DNA of 50,695 nt from an uncultured Pseudophaeobacter sp. (GCA_905479575.1 CAJQNB010000036.1:1-50695), one strand, 5' to 3'. Shown: positions 8,010 through 17,913, numbered from the stretch's first letter. The notes: generated by a model not told the origin, from the letters alone. Program-made: numbers and translations.

Positions 8010-11000
8010 ATGATCTCTTATTTTGTGCGCCACCCGGTTGCCTCTAATCTGATCATGGCGCTGTTCTGCCTTCTGGGGCTTGGTGTTCTCAGCAGTCTGG
8101 AGCGCGAGACCTTCCCCGAGTTCACCGCCTCCACCGTGGCGGCCCGGGTGGTCTATGCCGGCGCCTCGGCGCGGGATGTAGATGAGGAAATCTGCACCCC
8201 GCTGGAAGCGGCGCTCACCGGCACCTCTGGAATGACCGAACTCACCTGTCTTTCTGTTGACGGTCTGGCAACTGCCACCGCCGAGCTGGAGGAGGGCGGC
8301 GATCTGACGTTGTTTTTCAATGATGTTTTTTCAGCGGTCTCCAGCATCAATGATTTCCCCCTGAATGCTGAAACACCCACGGTGGAAATTCAGGCGCGCA
8401 GCGATCTGGTGGCGCTGGTGGCGGTCTCTGGGGTGTCTGGTAAACAGGGGTTGATCGAATATACCGATCAGCTGGCGGACCGTCTGCGCGCTGTGCCCGG
8501 TGTCGCCGAGATTTCGGTTTCGGGCATTACCGACCGTGAGCTGCAAGTGGTGTTTGATCAGGGCGCGCTGCACCGGTTTGGCCTGTCACCGCGCAATATC
8601 GTTGATGCGATCCAGGCCCGCAGCCTGAGCCAGCCGTTGGGCAGTGCAGATCTGGACGAAAACAGCCTGGTGCTGCGCTACGCCGACACCCGCCGTTCGG
8701 TTGCCGATCTCGAAGATCTCATTGTCTTGCAAAACCAGTCGGGCAGTTTTGTCCGGGTCAGCGATCTGGCCGAGGTGCGGATGATGGATGCCGACGAAAA
8801 CATCGCTTCCTTTATTGATGGCGATCAGGCCGCGATCATTTCGGTGTCCAAAGCCAAGAACACCGACAGTATCCGGGTGTTTGAGGCGGTGGACAAAATC
8901 CTTAGCGCCGAGCGGGCGGCCTATCCCGATCCGTTTCAGATCACCGTCACCAACAACATGACAGAGCTGGTTGAGGAACGCCTGAACCTGATTTCGGAGA
9001 ATATTGCCGTTGGTCTGGTTCTGGTGTTTTTTACCATGTGGCTGTTCTTTTCCCTGAACGAGGCCCTGTGGATTTCCGCGGCACTGCCGGTGTCCTTTCT
9101 GGGCACGTTGTTTGTGATGAGCCTGTTGGGCATCACCATCAACATGATCACTCTGGTGGCACTGCTGATGGCGGTTGGGCTGATCATGGACGATTCCATT
9201 GTGATTGCGGAAAACATCGACAAATGGCGGACCCGTGTCGGCCCCACCGAGGCCGCCTCCCGTGGGGCGCTGGAGGTTCTGCCTGGGGTGTTGTCGTCGT
9301 TTCTGACAACCGCCTGCGTCTTTGGCCCCTTGCTGTTTGTTACCGGCGACATGGGGCAGATCTTGCGGTTCATTCCGCTGGTGCTGCTGATCACCCTGGC
9401 AATTTCACTGTTTGAAGGGTTCTTCATTCTGCCGCATCATCTCAGCCATGGGAGACTGGCGCGGACAAGTGTTCACAAGACCCGTTTGGCGGAACGTGGC
9501 CTGGACTGGATCAAAGAGCGCTGCGTCTTGCCAATTGCAACCTGGCTGGTGACTTGGCGCTATCTGACCTTGGGGTCGGTCTTTGCTGTCTTGATCCTGT
9601 CGATCAGCCTGATTGCCTCCGGTGCGGTCAAGATGATCGGCTTTCCCTCCACCGAAAGCGACACCCTGACGATCCGCTTTTCGCTGACCTCCGGGATCAA
9701 TCGTGAGCGCTCTGTCGAGACCGTGGAACAATTGCTGGCGGGGCTGCGTCAGGTGGATGCGGAATTTACCCCCCAAACCAAGGGGGGGCTGCCTCTGGTT
9801 GAGCGGGTTTTGGTGCGTTATGCGGTCAATAGTGAGGTCTATGACAATGGCTCCAACACCGCCACGATCACCGTGGATCTGCTCACCAGCTCTGAACGCA
9901 ATGTGAGTGCCGATACGGTGCTGGAGGCCTGGAGATCGGCGGCGGGGCCGATACCGGATCTTGTCCAATCATCGTTTTCTCAGGCTGAAATGGGTCCGGG
10001 AGGCTTTGACCTGGATGTGGAACTTACCGGCTATGATCTGGAAGAGCTGGAGGCGGCCTCTGCTGAGCTGCGCAATACCCTGTTGGCGCGTTCTGACGTG
10101 GTGGAAGCGTTTCAGGATTTCTATGGTGGCCGACAGGAGGTGCAGCTGGCGCTGAATGAATATGGCTATCTGATTGGGCTGACACCCCAGGCGATGTCGG
10201 ATCAGCTGCGCAGCGCCTTTCAGGGCACCGAGACGGATAGCTTTCGCTCCAGTCAGTCAGATATGACGGTGCGGGTGAAACTGGATGACACGGTGGCCAA
10301 TCTGGTCGAGCTGGAACGCTTTCCGATCCTGGTGGGCGATGGCAAGCTGGTGGCGCTGTCAACCGTGGCTGAGATGACCCTGTCGCAGGGCTATCCGACA
10401 ATCACCCGCAAGAATGGCAAGGCGCTGGCGCGTATTCGCGGCAAGATCGACAACGCCACTGTGACCTCGGCGCAGATCTCGGCGGTGATCACCAACGAGT
10501 TGGGCCCGGCGCTGCAAAAGAGCTTTCCCGGTGTTGAGATCGGCATCTCGGGGGCCAGTGCCGAACAGGCCAAGTCGCAATCCTCGATGATGAAACTGCT
10601 GTTATTGGGCCTTGTGGGGGTCTTTATGGTTCTGGCTTTCCAGTTCCGGTCCTATTCGCTGCCGGTTGTGGTGATGCTGTCTATTCCCTTTGCGCTGGTT
10701 GGCACCATCCTGGGCCATTGGGGGCTGGGGATGGATATCTCAATGCCCAGTTGGATCGGATTTGCCTCGCTTGCCGGGATTGTCGTCAACAATGCGATCC
10801 TGTTCCTGACGTTCTTCCAGTCGCACCTTGATGGGGATGACTATGTTGCCGCCTCGCTGGATGCGGTGCGGGCGCGCTTTCGGCCAATTCTGCTGTCGAC
10901 CTCTACCACCATCGCTGGTCTGGTCCCGATCCTGTTTGAGACCAGTCCGCAGGTGCAGACCCTGGTGCCGGTCGTGGTCTCGGTGGCCTTTGGCCTGTTG

Positions 11001-11114
11001 GCCTCGATGGTTTTGGTTCTGTTGGTGCTGCCCGCGCTGATTGCGGTCTATTTTGACGTGGTTGATGTGCGCAAATGGGTGGATCAATTCCAGCGCAGTG
11101 AGAATGTGTTCTAA
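8010..11114 (+). CDS. RND efflux pump, inner membrane permease (AcrB/HAE1-like)
   Basis: This is a 1034-residue RND transporter, the usual length. The proton-relay aspartates are present in the fourth membrane segment as GLIMDDSIVIAENI (Asp394, Asp395), and the duplicated topology (helix 1, large periplasmic loop, helices 2-7, then the same again) is clear. I chose ATG at 8010, one base after the adaptor's TGA, rather than the TTG at 7992. The substrate cannot be read from sequence; hydrophobic toxicants are the family norm. A local regulator is not evident: the nearest upstream operon is metabolic. Confidence 0.93.
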   Translation: MISYFVRHPVASNLIMALFCLLGLGVLSSLERETFPEFTASTVAARVVYAGASARDVDEEICTPLEAALTGTSGMTELTCLSVDGLATATAELEEGGDLTLFFNDVFSAVSSINDFPLNAETPTVEIQARSDLVALVAVSGVSGKQGLIEYTDQLADRLRAVPGVAEISVSGITDRELQVVFDQGALHRFGLSPRNIVDAIQARSLSQPLGSADLDENSLVLRYADTRRSVADLEDLIVLQNQSGSFVRVSDLAEVRMMDADENIASFIDGDQAAIISVSKAKNTDSIRVFEAVDKILSAERAAYPDPFQITVTNNMTELVEERLNLISENIAVGLVLVFFTMWLFFSLNEALWISAALPVSFLGTLFVMSLLGITINMITLVALLMAVGLIMDDSIVIAENIDKWRTRVGPTEAASRGALEVLPGVLSSFLTTACVFGPLLFVTGDMGQILRFIPLVLLITLAISLFEGFFILPHHLSHGRLARTSVHKTRLAERGLDWIKERCVLPIATWLVTWRYLTLGSVFAVLILSISLIASGAVKMIGFPSTESDTLTIRFSLTSGINRERSVETVEQLLAGLRQVDAEFTPQTKGGLPLVERVLVRYAVNSEVYDNGSNTATITVDLLTSSERNVSADTVLEAWRSAAGPIPDLVQSSFSQAEMGPGGFDLDVELTGYDLEELEAASAELRNTLLARSDVVEAFQDFYGGRQEVQLALNEYGYLIGLTPQAMSDQLRSAFQGTETDSFRSSQSDMTVRVKLDDTVANLVELERFPILVGDGKLVALSTVAEMTLSQGYPTITRKNGKALARIRGKIDNATVTSAQISAVITNELGPALQKSFPGVEIGISGASAEQAKSQSSMMKLLLLGLVGVFMVLAFQFRSYSLPVVVMLSIPFALVGTILGHWGLGMDISMPSWIGFASLAGIVVNNAILFLTFFQSHLDGDDYVAASLDAVRARFRPILLSTSTTIAGLVPILFETSPQVQTLVPVVVSVAFGLLASMVLVLLVLPALIAVYFDVVDVRKWVDQFQRSENVF

Positions 11115-11140
11115 CCGGCAGGTCCCACCACGCATAGGCA

Positions 11141-11170
11141 GGCGGCACCCCGCATGGAGGTGCCGCCTTT
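11141..11170. terminator. stem-loop between convergent operons
   Basis: AGGCGGCACC (11141-11150) and GGTGCCGCCT (11160-11169) form a perfect 10-bp stem with a 9-base loop. It lies 26 bases after the RND pump stop and just before the end of the converging DUF1348 gene. The plus-strand T run after it is only three bases long, so it may act as a weak or factor-assisted terminator. Confidence 0.55.
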
Positions 11171-11176
11171 GATCCG

Positions 11177-11644
11177 TTACAGTCCCAGATCCGACAGGCC
11201 GGGATGATCATCGGGGCGACGCCCCAGCGGCCAGTGAAACTTGCGATCGCTCTCTTTGATGGGCAGGTCATTGATGCAGGCAAAGCGGTTCTGCATCAGG
11301 CCGTTTTCGGCGAACTCCCAGTTTTCATTACCGTAAGAGCGATACCAGTTGCCGCTGTCATCATGCCATTCATAGGCATAGCGCACCGCGATGCGGTTTT
11401 CGGTAAAGGCCCAAAGCTCCTTGATCAGGCGATAGTCCAACTCGCGGATCCATTTTGCCTCGAGAAAGGCCTGGGCCTCGGCGCGGCTGCTGACAAAGGT
11501 GGCGCGGTTGCGCCATTTGGTGTCCGGGGTATAGGCCAGGGCCACCTTGGCCGCATCGCGGCTGTTCCAGCCATCTTCGGCCAGGCGTACTTTTTCAATG
11601 GCGCTGTCGCGGGTGAAGGGCGGCAGAGGCGGGCGGGTTTCCAT
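11177..11644 (-). CDS. DUF1348 (NTF2-like fold) protein
   Basis: The 155-residue protein matches the DUF1348 family, small NTF2/SnoaL-like proteins of unknown role: conserved blocks are [50 protein letters not shown] and [22 protein letters not shown] chose ATG 11644 because AAGGAAG precedes it at good distance and homologues begin close to this point. It is the last gene of a three-gene minus-strand operon behind a glutathione transferase and a three-module oxidoreductase; 41 bases separate it from the latter. No catalytic residues can be named. A role in handling an organic stress compound is a guess from context. Confidence 0.85.
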   Translation of the reverse strand: METRPPLPPFTRDSAIEKVRLAEDGWNSRDAAKVALAYTPDTKWRNRATFVSSRAEAQAFLEAKWIRELDYRLIKELWAFTENRIAVRYAYEWHDDSGNWYRSYGNENWEFAENGLMQNRFACINDLPIKESDRKFHWPLGRRPDDHPGLSDLGL

Positions 11645-11685
11645 GGTAAGCTTCCTTTTTGTCAAATCAGAAGGGGAGGGGGAGG

Positions 11686-13818
11686 TTAAAGATCGAGTTC
11701 CAAGGCTGCGCTGCCTTTGGCAGGGCGGGCGCAACACAGCAGGGCTTCGCCGGGGGGAATCTCGGCTTGTGGTGGGGAGCGGTAGCTGACGCTGCCTTGG
11801 GTAACTTTGGTGGCGCAGCTGCCGCAGGAGCCTGACCGGCAGCTAAAATCGGGCGTCAGCCCCTGGGCCTCTGCCAGCTCCAGCAAAGACCCGTCTTTGG
11901 CGTGCCACTGTGTTGCCCCCGCAAGACTGGCAAAGCGCACTTCGGCGGTCTCGGCTTCGTCCTCGGCGCAGGGATCCGCCAGCTGATCCGCTGGCTGGGC
12001 GCCGGCCGAGACATCGGGGGCGCGGCGCAGCGCGGCGGGGCCAAAGCTTTCGGCAAAGATCCGGGCATCGCTGACCCCAAGGCGGCGCAGGCTGTCATAG
12101 ATCCCCTGCATGAAGGGCGGCGGGCCACAGAGGAAGAAATCATAGTCATCCAGCGCCAGCACCTGCCGCAGGGTGTCGTCAGTGATCCGACCGGTGCCGT
12201 TATAGTCCAGGCCGGGTTCTTCGCCCTCGGCAGCCGTGCCTAAAAGAGACAGGTAGCGGATCTGCCCCTCTGTCGCTTGCTGCAGGGCGCGGAACTCATC
12301 TGCAAAGGCGCGCTGGGCGCTGTCTCGGCTGGCATGTAGCACAGTCAGCGGGCGCAGGTGCCGGGTCCGCAGACCTTCGCGCATTACATGGTTGGCCATT
12401 GCGACCATCGGCGTGATGCCAACGCCCCCGGCCAAAAGCACCGCCGGCCGCCTTTCGGCAGGATCAATATAAAAGGCACCACGGGGTGCTTTGATCTCCA
12501 GGATGTCGCCGGGCATGATCTGGTCATGCAGTAGGTGCGACATCGCACCCTGTTCTTCGCGTTTGACCGAAATCCGGTAGTGGCGCTCACCAGGGGCAGA
12601 GGAGACGGTGTAGCTCCGGCTCAGGATCTGGCCTGCGGCTTGTTCCTGTGTCGGGGTCTTGGATCTGGCGCGCAGTGTCAGAGACTGGCCAGCCTCAAAC
12701 GGCAACAGCGGCGCGCTATCGGCAGGTTCCAGATAAAAAGACCGAATGACCGAGCTTTCTTGCTGCACCCGAGCGACCCGGACCCGGCGCCAGGCATTGC
12801 GACCCTCTTCCTGTCTGGACCGTGCGGCGCGGTCTGCCCAGGTGTCGGCCATCAGCGAATGCGGTGAAAAGGCGCCCAGTTTGGCGCGAAACGGCAGCGC
12901 ATCCTGCAGCCAAAGCCCATGATCCAGGGTAAAGCGCCAACCACGATCGGCACCGTGAAAGCCGCGTATTTCCGGTGCCTCCTTTGACAGCAGCTCAGTG
13001 GTGCCAGTGAGCATCAAAAGGTCGCCGGTGGCAAAATCGGGAAACACCAGCCCGGCCTTGGGGTTCAGCAGGAAATTGCCAAAGGTGTTGAAGTGGTTGT
13101 TGCCGGGGAAATCGGGAATGATCAGGCTATTGCCATCAACCTGCACAAACCCCGGCCGCCCGCCACGATGGGAGACATCGACGCCCTCGACGGTGGGGTT
13201 GTCACGGGACTCTACCGCGCTGGCGACAAAGAACACATCCGCTGCCTCGATCATCCGACGCGCCTTTGCGCCCAGCTCTGTGAAACGCGGCGAAGCCTGT
13301 GCCGGGGAGCTGTCCGCAGCAGGGCGAAGAAAGGTGATGTCGCGGTGTTGGATATACTGCGGGCAATTGCCAAAGGATTGGTCAACTCGCAGCTGGAGCT
13401 GGCTTTCCCCTAAGGAGGAGACGCGTCCGTTCATCCTGTTGCGACGGCGGCTGTGCATCTCAATTCCCAGCACGGCCATTGGCGTTTCAGCCTGCAGGGC
13501 ACGCCGTACCGGATCCGCCTGTGCGGCGTTCAAAGTGATGTTCAGGTGGCGGTTGTCCGGGCTTTGGGCAAACCCGGGGGTGCCTGGAAACAGGCTGGCC
13601 CAGGGCCAGCCTTTGGCATCCACAGCGCCCACTACCACAAAGGGCAGTTGGGCAAAAAAGGCCCGGTGTTGCTCTGGCATATAGGGGCGGATCACCTTGC
13701 GGCCAAATTGTTCCAGCATGTCGCGGCTGCCGTTGGCGCGTTGCAGCTGCTGTTCGCCGGCATGGAAGGGGGAGGCGGCCTGGGGGTCGTCAATCTGGGC
13801 GGGGATGGCGGGGGGCAT
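11686..13818 (-). CDS. three-module oxidoreductase: PNPOx-like flavin barrel + FNR-type reductase + 2Fe-2S ferredoxin
   Basis: The 710-residue protein joins three modules. Residues about 30-320 form a pyridoxamine-phosphate-oxidase-like FMN split barrel ([14 protein letters not shown], and a second block [17 protein letters not shown]). Residues about 360-600 form a ferredoxin-NAD(P)+ reductase unit with the FAD motif [11 protein letters not shown] and the nucleotide motif GGVGITPM plus CGPPPFM. The C terminus is a plant-type 2Fe-2S domain with cysteines 660, 665, 668 and 695 or 696 (C-x4-C-x2-C-x26/27-C). Electrons would run NAD(P)H to FAD to the iron-sulphur centre, possibly to the FMN barrel. 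Start ATG 13818 follows AAGAGG. It sits between a glutathione transferase and a DUF1348 gene. The substrate is unknown. Confidence 0.88.
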   Translation of the reverse strand: MPPAIPAQIDDPQAASPFHAGEQQLQRANGSRDMLEQFGRKVIRPYMPEQHRAFFAQLPFVVVGAVDAKGWPWASLFPGTPGFAQSPDNRHLNITLNAAQADPVRRALQAETPMAVLGIEMHSRRRNRMNGRVSSLGESQLQLRVDQSFGNCPQYIQHRDITFLRPAADSSPAQASPRFTELGAKARRMIEAADVFFVASAVESRDNPTVEGVDVSHRGGRPGFVQVDGNSLIIPDFPGNNHFNTFGNFLLNPKAGLVFPDFATGDLLMLTGTTELLSKEAPEIRGFHGADRGWRFTLDHGLWLQDALPFRAKLGAFSPHSLMADTWADRAARSRQEEGRNAWRRVRVARVQQESSVIRSFYLEPADSAPLLPFEAGQSLTLRARSKTPTQEQAAGQILSRSYTVSSAPGERHYRISVKREEQGAMSHLLHDQIMPGDILEIKAPRGAFYIDPAERRPAVLLAGGVGITPMVAMANHVMREGLRTRHLRPLTVLHASRDSAQRAFADEFRALQQATEGQIRYLSLLGTAAEGEEPGLDYNGTGRITDDTLRQVLALDDYDFFLCGPPPFMQGIYDSLRRLGVSDARIFAESFGPAALRRAPDVSAGAQPADQLADPCAEDEAETAEVRFASLAGATQWHAKDGSLLELAEAQGLTPDFSCRSGSCGSCATKVTQGSVSYRSPPQAEIPPGEALLCCARPAKGSAALELDL

Positions 13819-13938
13819 GGCGGACCTCTTCACGGGATGCAGTTTGAACAAATAGGCGGGGGCTGGGGAGGCGCCATTGATGGCGGTCTGTCCGGGGCGG
13901 GCGATCCGCCCCGGTGGTTGGTTTTGAACGCTAAGCGA

Positions 13939-14565
13939 TCAGGCCGCAGCGGAAAGACCAACAGGCGTGACGGGCATTGGCTTAAAGCCTTTCAGGCCTT
14001 CAATGTTGCTCAGCAGGCGGCGCACATTGGGGTAGGCGGCCAGCGAAACATCGCCTTCGGGGGCATGGGCCACATAGGAATAGATCGCCACATCCGCGAT
14101 GGTGGGCGCAGTACCAACCAGAAAGTCCCGCCCGTCCAGGTGGGCTTCCAGTTTGGCCAAAAGGCGCTCGGCGACGGTTTTGCAGAAGTCCGCATCCAGG
14201 GGGGCGTTAAAGACATTGATCAGACGCGCGGCTGCGGGGCCAAACGCCACCTCGCCGGCTGCCAGGCTGAGGAATTTCTGCACCTCGGCTTCGGCAACCG
14301 CATCGCTGGGCAGATAGGACGGCGCGTATTTGCGCGCTAGATAGACCAGGATAGCGTTGGAATCACTGATCACGGTATCGCCGTCTTCAAGGACTGGAAC
14401 CTGACCGGCAGGGTTCAGCGCCAGAAAGGCCTCTCCTTTGTGTTCCCCATTAGCCAGATCGACGGTGATGACCTCATGGGCGATACCCGCCAGGCTGGCA
14501 AAGAGTTCAACCCGGTGGCCATGACCGGAGAGGGGGAAGCTGTGGATGCGCAGAGTATTGGACAT
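13939..14565 (-). CDS. glutathione S-transferase family protein
   Basis: The 208-residue protein shows a thioredoxin-like N domain with NPAGQVPVLEDGDTVISDSNAILVYLA, the standard glutathione-binding region with cis-Pro and the Glu/Asp-Ser pair, followed by an all-helical C domain. ATG 14565 follows GAGGA. It is the first gene of the operon that continues into the three-module oxidoreductase (120 bases later) and DUF1348. It is divergent from a LysR-type regulator with 192 bases between starts. The position suggests detoxification of an electrophile controlled by that regulator. The exact class and substrate are not decided. Confidence 0.9.
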   Translation of the reverse strand: MSNTLRIHSFPLSGHGHRVELFASLAGIAHEVITVDLANGEHKGEAFLALNPAGQVPVLEDGDTVISDSNAILVYLARKYAPSYLPSDAVAEAEVQKFLSLAAGEVAFGPAAARLINVFNAPLDADFCKTVAERLLAKLEAHLDGRDFLVGTAPTIADVAIYSYVAHAPEGDVSLAAYPNVRRLLSNIEGLKGFKPMPVTPVGLSAAA

Positions 14566-14654
14566 AGGATGTTCCTCATGGGGTTACCGCGTGAGCGGCG
14601 GGAGTGGTGAGCGACTGGGTAAGAGCCGCCGTTTCGATGAGGAAGAGATACATT

Positions 14655-14685
14655 CAGAACGACTGGGTGATAATATGTCATTCTG
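14655..14685. promoter_or_regulatory. inverted repeat, candidate LysR-type operator
   Basis: CAGAACGAC (14655-14663) and GTCATTCTG (14677-14685) form an inverted repeat with one mismatch and a 13-base AT-rich spacer. The site lies in the gap between the divergent glutathione transferase and LysR genes, 90 bases from the former and 72 from the latter, where LysR proteins typically bind to control both directions. Confidence 0.5.
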
Positions 14686-14757
14686 TAGAGTAAGTATGTA
14701 CGTATTGGCGATAATGAGATACCTTGTGCGGGCGAAAGAGAAGCCGAGGGTCAGGCG

Positions 14758-15666
14758 ATGGACACATTGGATTGCATGCGGACTTTTGTTGCGGTTGCGG
14801 CGCAACATTCCTTTACTGCCGGGGCGCGCCAGATCGGCATCAGCACCAAACTGGCCAGCAAATATGTGGCCCGGCTGGAAGAGCGCCTTGGCGCACAGCT
14901 GTTTAACCGCACCACCCGTTCCGTCACCCTGACCGACACCGGTCAGGCCTATCTGGAGCGCTGCCTGCCGGTATTGGATCAGATCGACGAGATGGAAGGG
15001 GTCATTCAGGAGCGCCAATCCGAATTGGCCGGTCCCATCCGGCTCACCGCGCCCACGGGGTTTGGCAGCCGCGAGCTGGTGCAGGCGGTGACGCCGTTTC
15101 AGCAGAGCCACCCCAAGGTGCAGATCGAAATGCTGCTGTCGGATTATCACGCGCCCATTGTCGAAGAAGGCATTGATCTGGCCATCCGCTTTGGCAGGCT
15201 ACAGGATTCGACCCTGGTGGCGCGTAAGCTCTGCGACATGCGGCTGGTGGTGGTGGCAGCGCCGGACTATCTGGCACGTCACGGCGAGCCGGGGCACCCC
15301 AAGGCCCTGGCGACCCATAACTGCCTGTTGCTGCAATCCGCAGCGCAGCCGGAGCGCTGGCGGTTCAACGTGGCTGGAAAGGTGACCTCTGTCCTGGTGA
15401 GCGGCAGCTTTCGGGCCAACTCGCCGCGTGCGGTGGCCCATATGGCGGCGGGTGGCCAGGGCATTGGTCGCTGTCCCTATTACACGGTGAAACCCTTTGT
15501 TGAAACGGGCCGGTTGCAGCTGCTGTTTGCAGACCGCGAAGACGCGCCGCTGCCGCTCTATGTGGTCTATCCGCCAAGCCGTCACCTGACAGCGCGTATT
15601 CGGGCCTTGATCGAACATCTGGCCAAATGGTTCCAGTCAACCGAACAGAACCTCTGGGGGCCGTGA
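14758..15666 (+). CDS. LysR family transcriptional regulator
   Basis: The 302-residue protein has the N-terminal winged helix-turn-helix of LysR regulators (MRTFVAVAAQHSFTAGARQI, then LASKYVARLEERLGAQLFNRTTR) and a periplasmic-binding-like effector domain from about residue 90. ATG 14758 follows GAGGGTCAGGCG. It is transcribed away from the glutathione transferase operon and most likely controls it. Its effector is not known. The C-terminal domain is of the common type in roseobacters, with no unusual insertions. Confidence 0.93.
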   Translation: MDTLDCMRTFVAVAAQHSFTAGARQIGISTKLASKYVARLEERLGAQLFNRTTRSVTLTDTGQAYLERCLPVLDQIDEMEGVIQERQSELAGPIRLTAPTGFGSRELVQAVTPFQQSHPKVQIEMLLSDYHAPIVEEGIDLAIRFGRLQDSTLVARKLCDMRLVVVAAPDYLARHGEPGHPKALATHNCLLLQSAAQPERWRFNVAGKVTSVLVSGSFRANSPRAVAHMAAGGQGIGRCPYYTVKPFVETGRLQLLFADREDAPLPLYVVYPPSRHLTARIRALIEHLAKWFQSTEQNLWGP

Positions 15667-15683
15667 CCGCGCTGTCTGCTTTG

Positions 15684-16847
15684 CTAGCGGCAGATATCGC
15701 AGATGGGCTGTGCTGTACTAAGGTCGCTTTGAATACGGATAAAGTCATGTTCCGCAAGGCCAAGCACCGTGCAGTCCTGAGCCCATTGGCCGATCACCTG
15801 TCGCGGCGTGGTTACGGCGGCGGTCAGGGCGTCTTGTAGCGCAATATCGCAGTGGCTGACGAGGATGCGCAGCGCTGTGGTGAGGTCAAGATCTGCGCCC
15901 GCCAGGGTGCCATCCGCCAGGGTAAGCCGCCCGTTCTGGCGCAGGATCTGGCGGCCCTCCAGCTGAAACGAGGTCAGGTCACTGCCGGCCGGGGCCATGG
16001 CGTCACTGACCAGGTAAATTTTGCCCTCAAGGCTGGCATTGCCCATCTTGGCAGCCCAGGCGGTGCGCAGCGCGGCGGGATGTACATGAATGCCATCGGC
16101 AATCAGCCCGGCAAATAGCTGCGGATTGTTGAGCGCCGCGCCGGGCACCCCGGGGGCGCGGTGGCCAAGGGGGCTCATGGCGTTGAACAGATGGGTGACA
16201 CAGGTGACTCCGGCCTCGGCATAGTCCATCGCCTGTTCATAAGGCGCGTCGGTGTGCCCCAGGGACAGGATGACCCCGGCCTGCCGCAGTGCCTTGATCT
16301 GATCCAGGTTGACGCTTTCTGGCGCCAGCGTAACCATAAGGACCGGCAGGGCCTCAGCCGCGGCCAGCAGCATGTCCAGATCCGCCGAGGTCATCGCCCG
16401 GATCAAAGCCGCATCATGGGCGCCTTTACGGCTTTGGGCCAGATGTGGGCCCTCCAGATGCAACCCGGCAATGCCGGGCACCCCGGCGCTGATGGCCTGC
16501 TGGGTGGCGGCGATGACCTGAGCGGTTTTCTGTGGTGTATCGGTGATCAGCGTTGGCAGGATTTGCACCGCGCCAAGCCGTCGGTGCGCCCTGGCAATGC
16601 GGTCCAGCCCGGCGCAGTTGGGCTGTGCATTCAACATGATGCCATCGCCGCCATTGACCTGCAGATCCAGATAACCGGGGCTGAGGATATCGCCAGCAAG
16701 GTCCACATAGGTCTCATCCGCTGCGAGGGGGCGGTGCGGCATCAGGCTGACCAGCCGACCAGCTTCAAACCGAGCGCTTATGCCCTGTTGCAGGCTGTGG
16801 CCATCAAAGATCGGGCCGCCTCCGTAAACTGTGCTTGGTCGGCTCAT
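15684..16847 (-). CDS. nagA: N-acetylglucosamine-6-phosphate deacetylase
   Basis: The 387-residue amidohydrolase-fold protein converts GlcNAc-6-phosphate to glucosamine-6-phosphate and acetate in the cytoplasm. Family blocks are PGYLDLQVNGGDG, HLEGPHL, SLGHTDA, THLFNAM, DGIHVHP and the catalytic Asp in VSDAMAP. The start overlaps the stop of the upstream kinase gene by four bases (ATGA), so the pair works in sequence: kinase, then deacetylase. No glucosamine-6-phosphate deaminase (nagB) or amino-sugar transporter lies in the window. The gene converges on the LysR gene with 17 bases between stops. Confidence 0.95.
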   Translation of the reverse strand: MSRPSTVYGGGPIFDGHSLQQGISARFEAGRLVSLMPHRPLAADETYVDLAGDILSPGYLDLQVNGGDGIMLNAQPNCAGLDRIARAHRRLGAVQILPTLITDTPQKTAQVIAATQQAISAGVPGIAGLHLEGPHLAQSRKGAHDAALIRAMTSADLDMLLAAAEALPVLMVTLAPESVNLDQIKALRQAGVILSLGHTDAPYEQAMDYAEAGVTCVTHLFNAMSPLGHRAPGVPGAALNNPQLFAGLIADGIHVHPAALRTAWAAKMGNASLEGKIYLVSDAMAPAGSDLTSFQLEGRQILRQNGRLTLADGTLAGADLDLTTALRILVSHCDIALQDALTAAVTTPRQVIGQWAQDCTVLGLAEHDFIRIQSDLSTAQPICDICR

Positions 16848-17752
16848 TGGGGCGTCCTGACGGTGGTGTCCGCCACACTGTGATCTTTGGCAGCGAACTC
16901 CCGTGCCAGCGCCAACGCCCCGGTCAACGGATCACCCTGCGGCGGTTGCAGCGCGTCTTGCATTTCTGGCGGCAGATAGGCCTGGTACTGCGGCGCCAAC
17001 CCACCCGTGAGGCAGAGCGCATGGCCGGGTGCCCAGCCGATCCGTGGCAGGGTGTCGGCAATATAGCGGGCGCCTTGGTGCATCAGATCAGTGGCCAGGG
17101 CATCCCCCTGGTTGGCATGGTAAGTGACATCGCGGGCCAGCACGCCCAATTCCATCGGGCTGGCCTGGGCGGCAAAGGCGACGATTTCGGCAGAGCCCGA
17201 AAACCGGGCGAGAAGCTGGGTGGTCAAGGTGGAGGCGGGCGCGAGACCGTCGACCATATCCAAGGTGCGCGCCAGGGCCAGACGCCCCAGCCACTGCGCA
17301 GAAGCCTGATCGCCCAGCTGCTGTCCCCAGCCGCCAATGATACGGCGCGCGCCCTTGATTTGGCTGGCCAGAAAGGACCCGGTGCCACAATGGGCAATCG
17401 CCCCTTCGCCATCGCCAATCGCCCCACGCAAAGCAGCGGGTCTGTCGTCTGTGATGCGGGTTAGGGTCAAGGGCAGGTGGTGCTGCAGCCGCTGGGCAAT
17501 GTCAGCACTGACAACCCCGGCCAGCCCAACATAGGCGGGGAGCGCGGCCAGCTGCGCCAGCGTCAGGTCAGTGGCGGCACAAAGGCGCTCCAGCCCCAGA
17601 TGGATCTGCGCCAGGGCCCCGTCAAAATCGCTGGAAACATTTGCAGGCCCGCTGTCGACCCGGATGACCTCACCGGCGCGCTCCAGTGCGATCCGGCAAC
17701 GGGTTCCGCCGCCATCTATGGCCAGTATTGCGGTGAGTGGGCTCTGTTTCAT
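16844..17752 (-). CDS. BadF/BadG/BcrA/BcrD-type kinase, probable N-acetylglucosamine kinase
   Basis: The 302-residue protein belongs to the ASKHA sugar kinase/ATPase superfamily: phosphate-1 motif LAIDGGGTRCRIAL near the N terminus, CGTGSF as phosphate-2, GGWGQQLGDQASAQWLG, and a C-terminal adenosine motif LTGGLAP. The neighbouring, overlapping nagA strongly suggests phosphorylation of amino sugars such as GlcNAc; glucosamine is the alternative. The start at 17752 gives the kinase motif at the expected distance; no Shine-Dalgarno sequence is visible before it. A TATACC box lies only seven bases upstream, so the mRNA could be leaderless. Confidence 0.85.
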   Translation of the reverse strand: MKQSPLTAILAIDGGGTRCRIALERAGEVIRVDSGPANVSSDFDGALAQIHLGLERLCAATDLTLAQLAALPAYVGLAGVVSADIAQRLQHHLPLTLTRITDDRPAALRGAIGDGEGAIAHCGTGSFLASQIKGARRIIGGWGQQLGDQASAQWLGRLALARTLDMVDGLAPASTLTTQLLARFSGSAEIVAFAAQASPMELGVLARDVTYHANQGDALATDLMHQGARYIADTLPRIGWAPGHALCLTGGLAPQYQAYLPPEMQDALQPPQGDPLTGALALAREFAAKDHSVADTTVRTPQ

Positions 17753-17759
17753 ACACACA

Positions 17760-17788
17760 GGTATAGGGGGGGGACCAAATGGGAGCCA
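17760..17788 (-). promoter_or_regulatory. possible promoter of nagK-nagA with a homopolymer spacer
   Basis: On the minus strand TATACC (17765-17760) resembles a -10 box and sits seven bases before the kinase ATG. Directly upstream is a run of eight C (G on the plus strand, 17766-17773). The -35 position (17788-17783) reads TGGCTC, a poor match. If real, transcription would begin at or next to the ATG. Confidence 0.25.
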
Positions 17789-17913
17789 GCCCCAGTTTTT
17801 GACGCCAGACTGTGGATGCCAGTTGAACAAAGTGGAGTAGCCCTGAGCCAGAACAGCAGGCGCATCACATTGATTTTCGGGGGTGAAACTGTGGGAGGCT
17901 TACAGAGGGAAAG

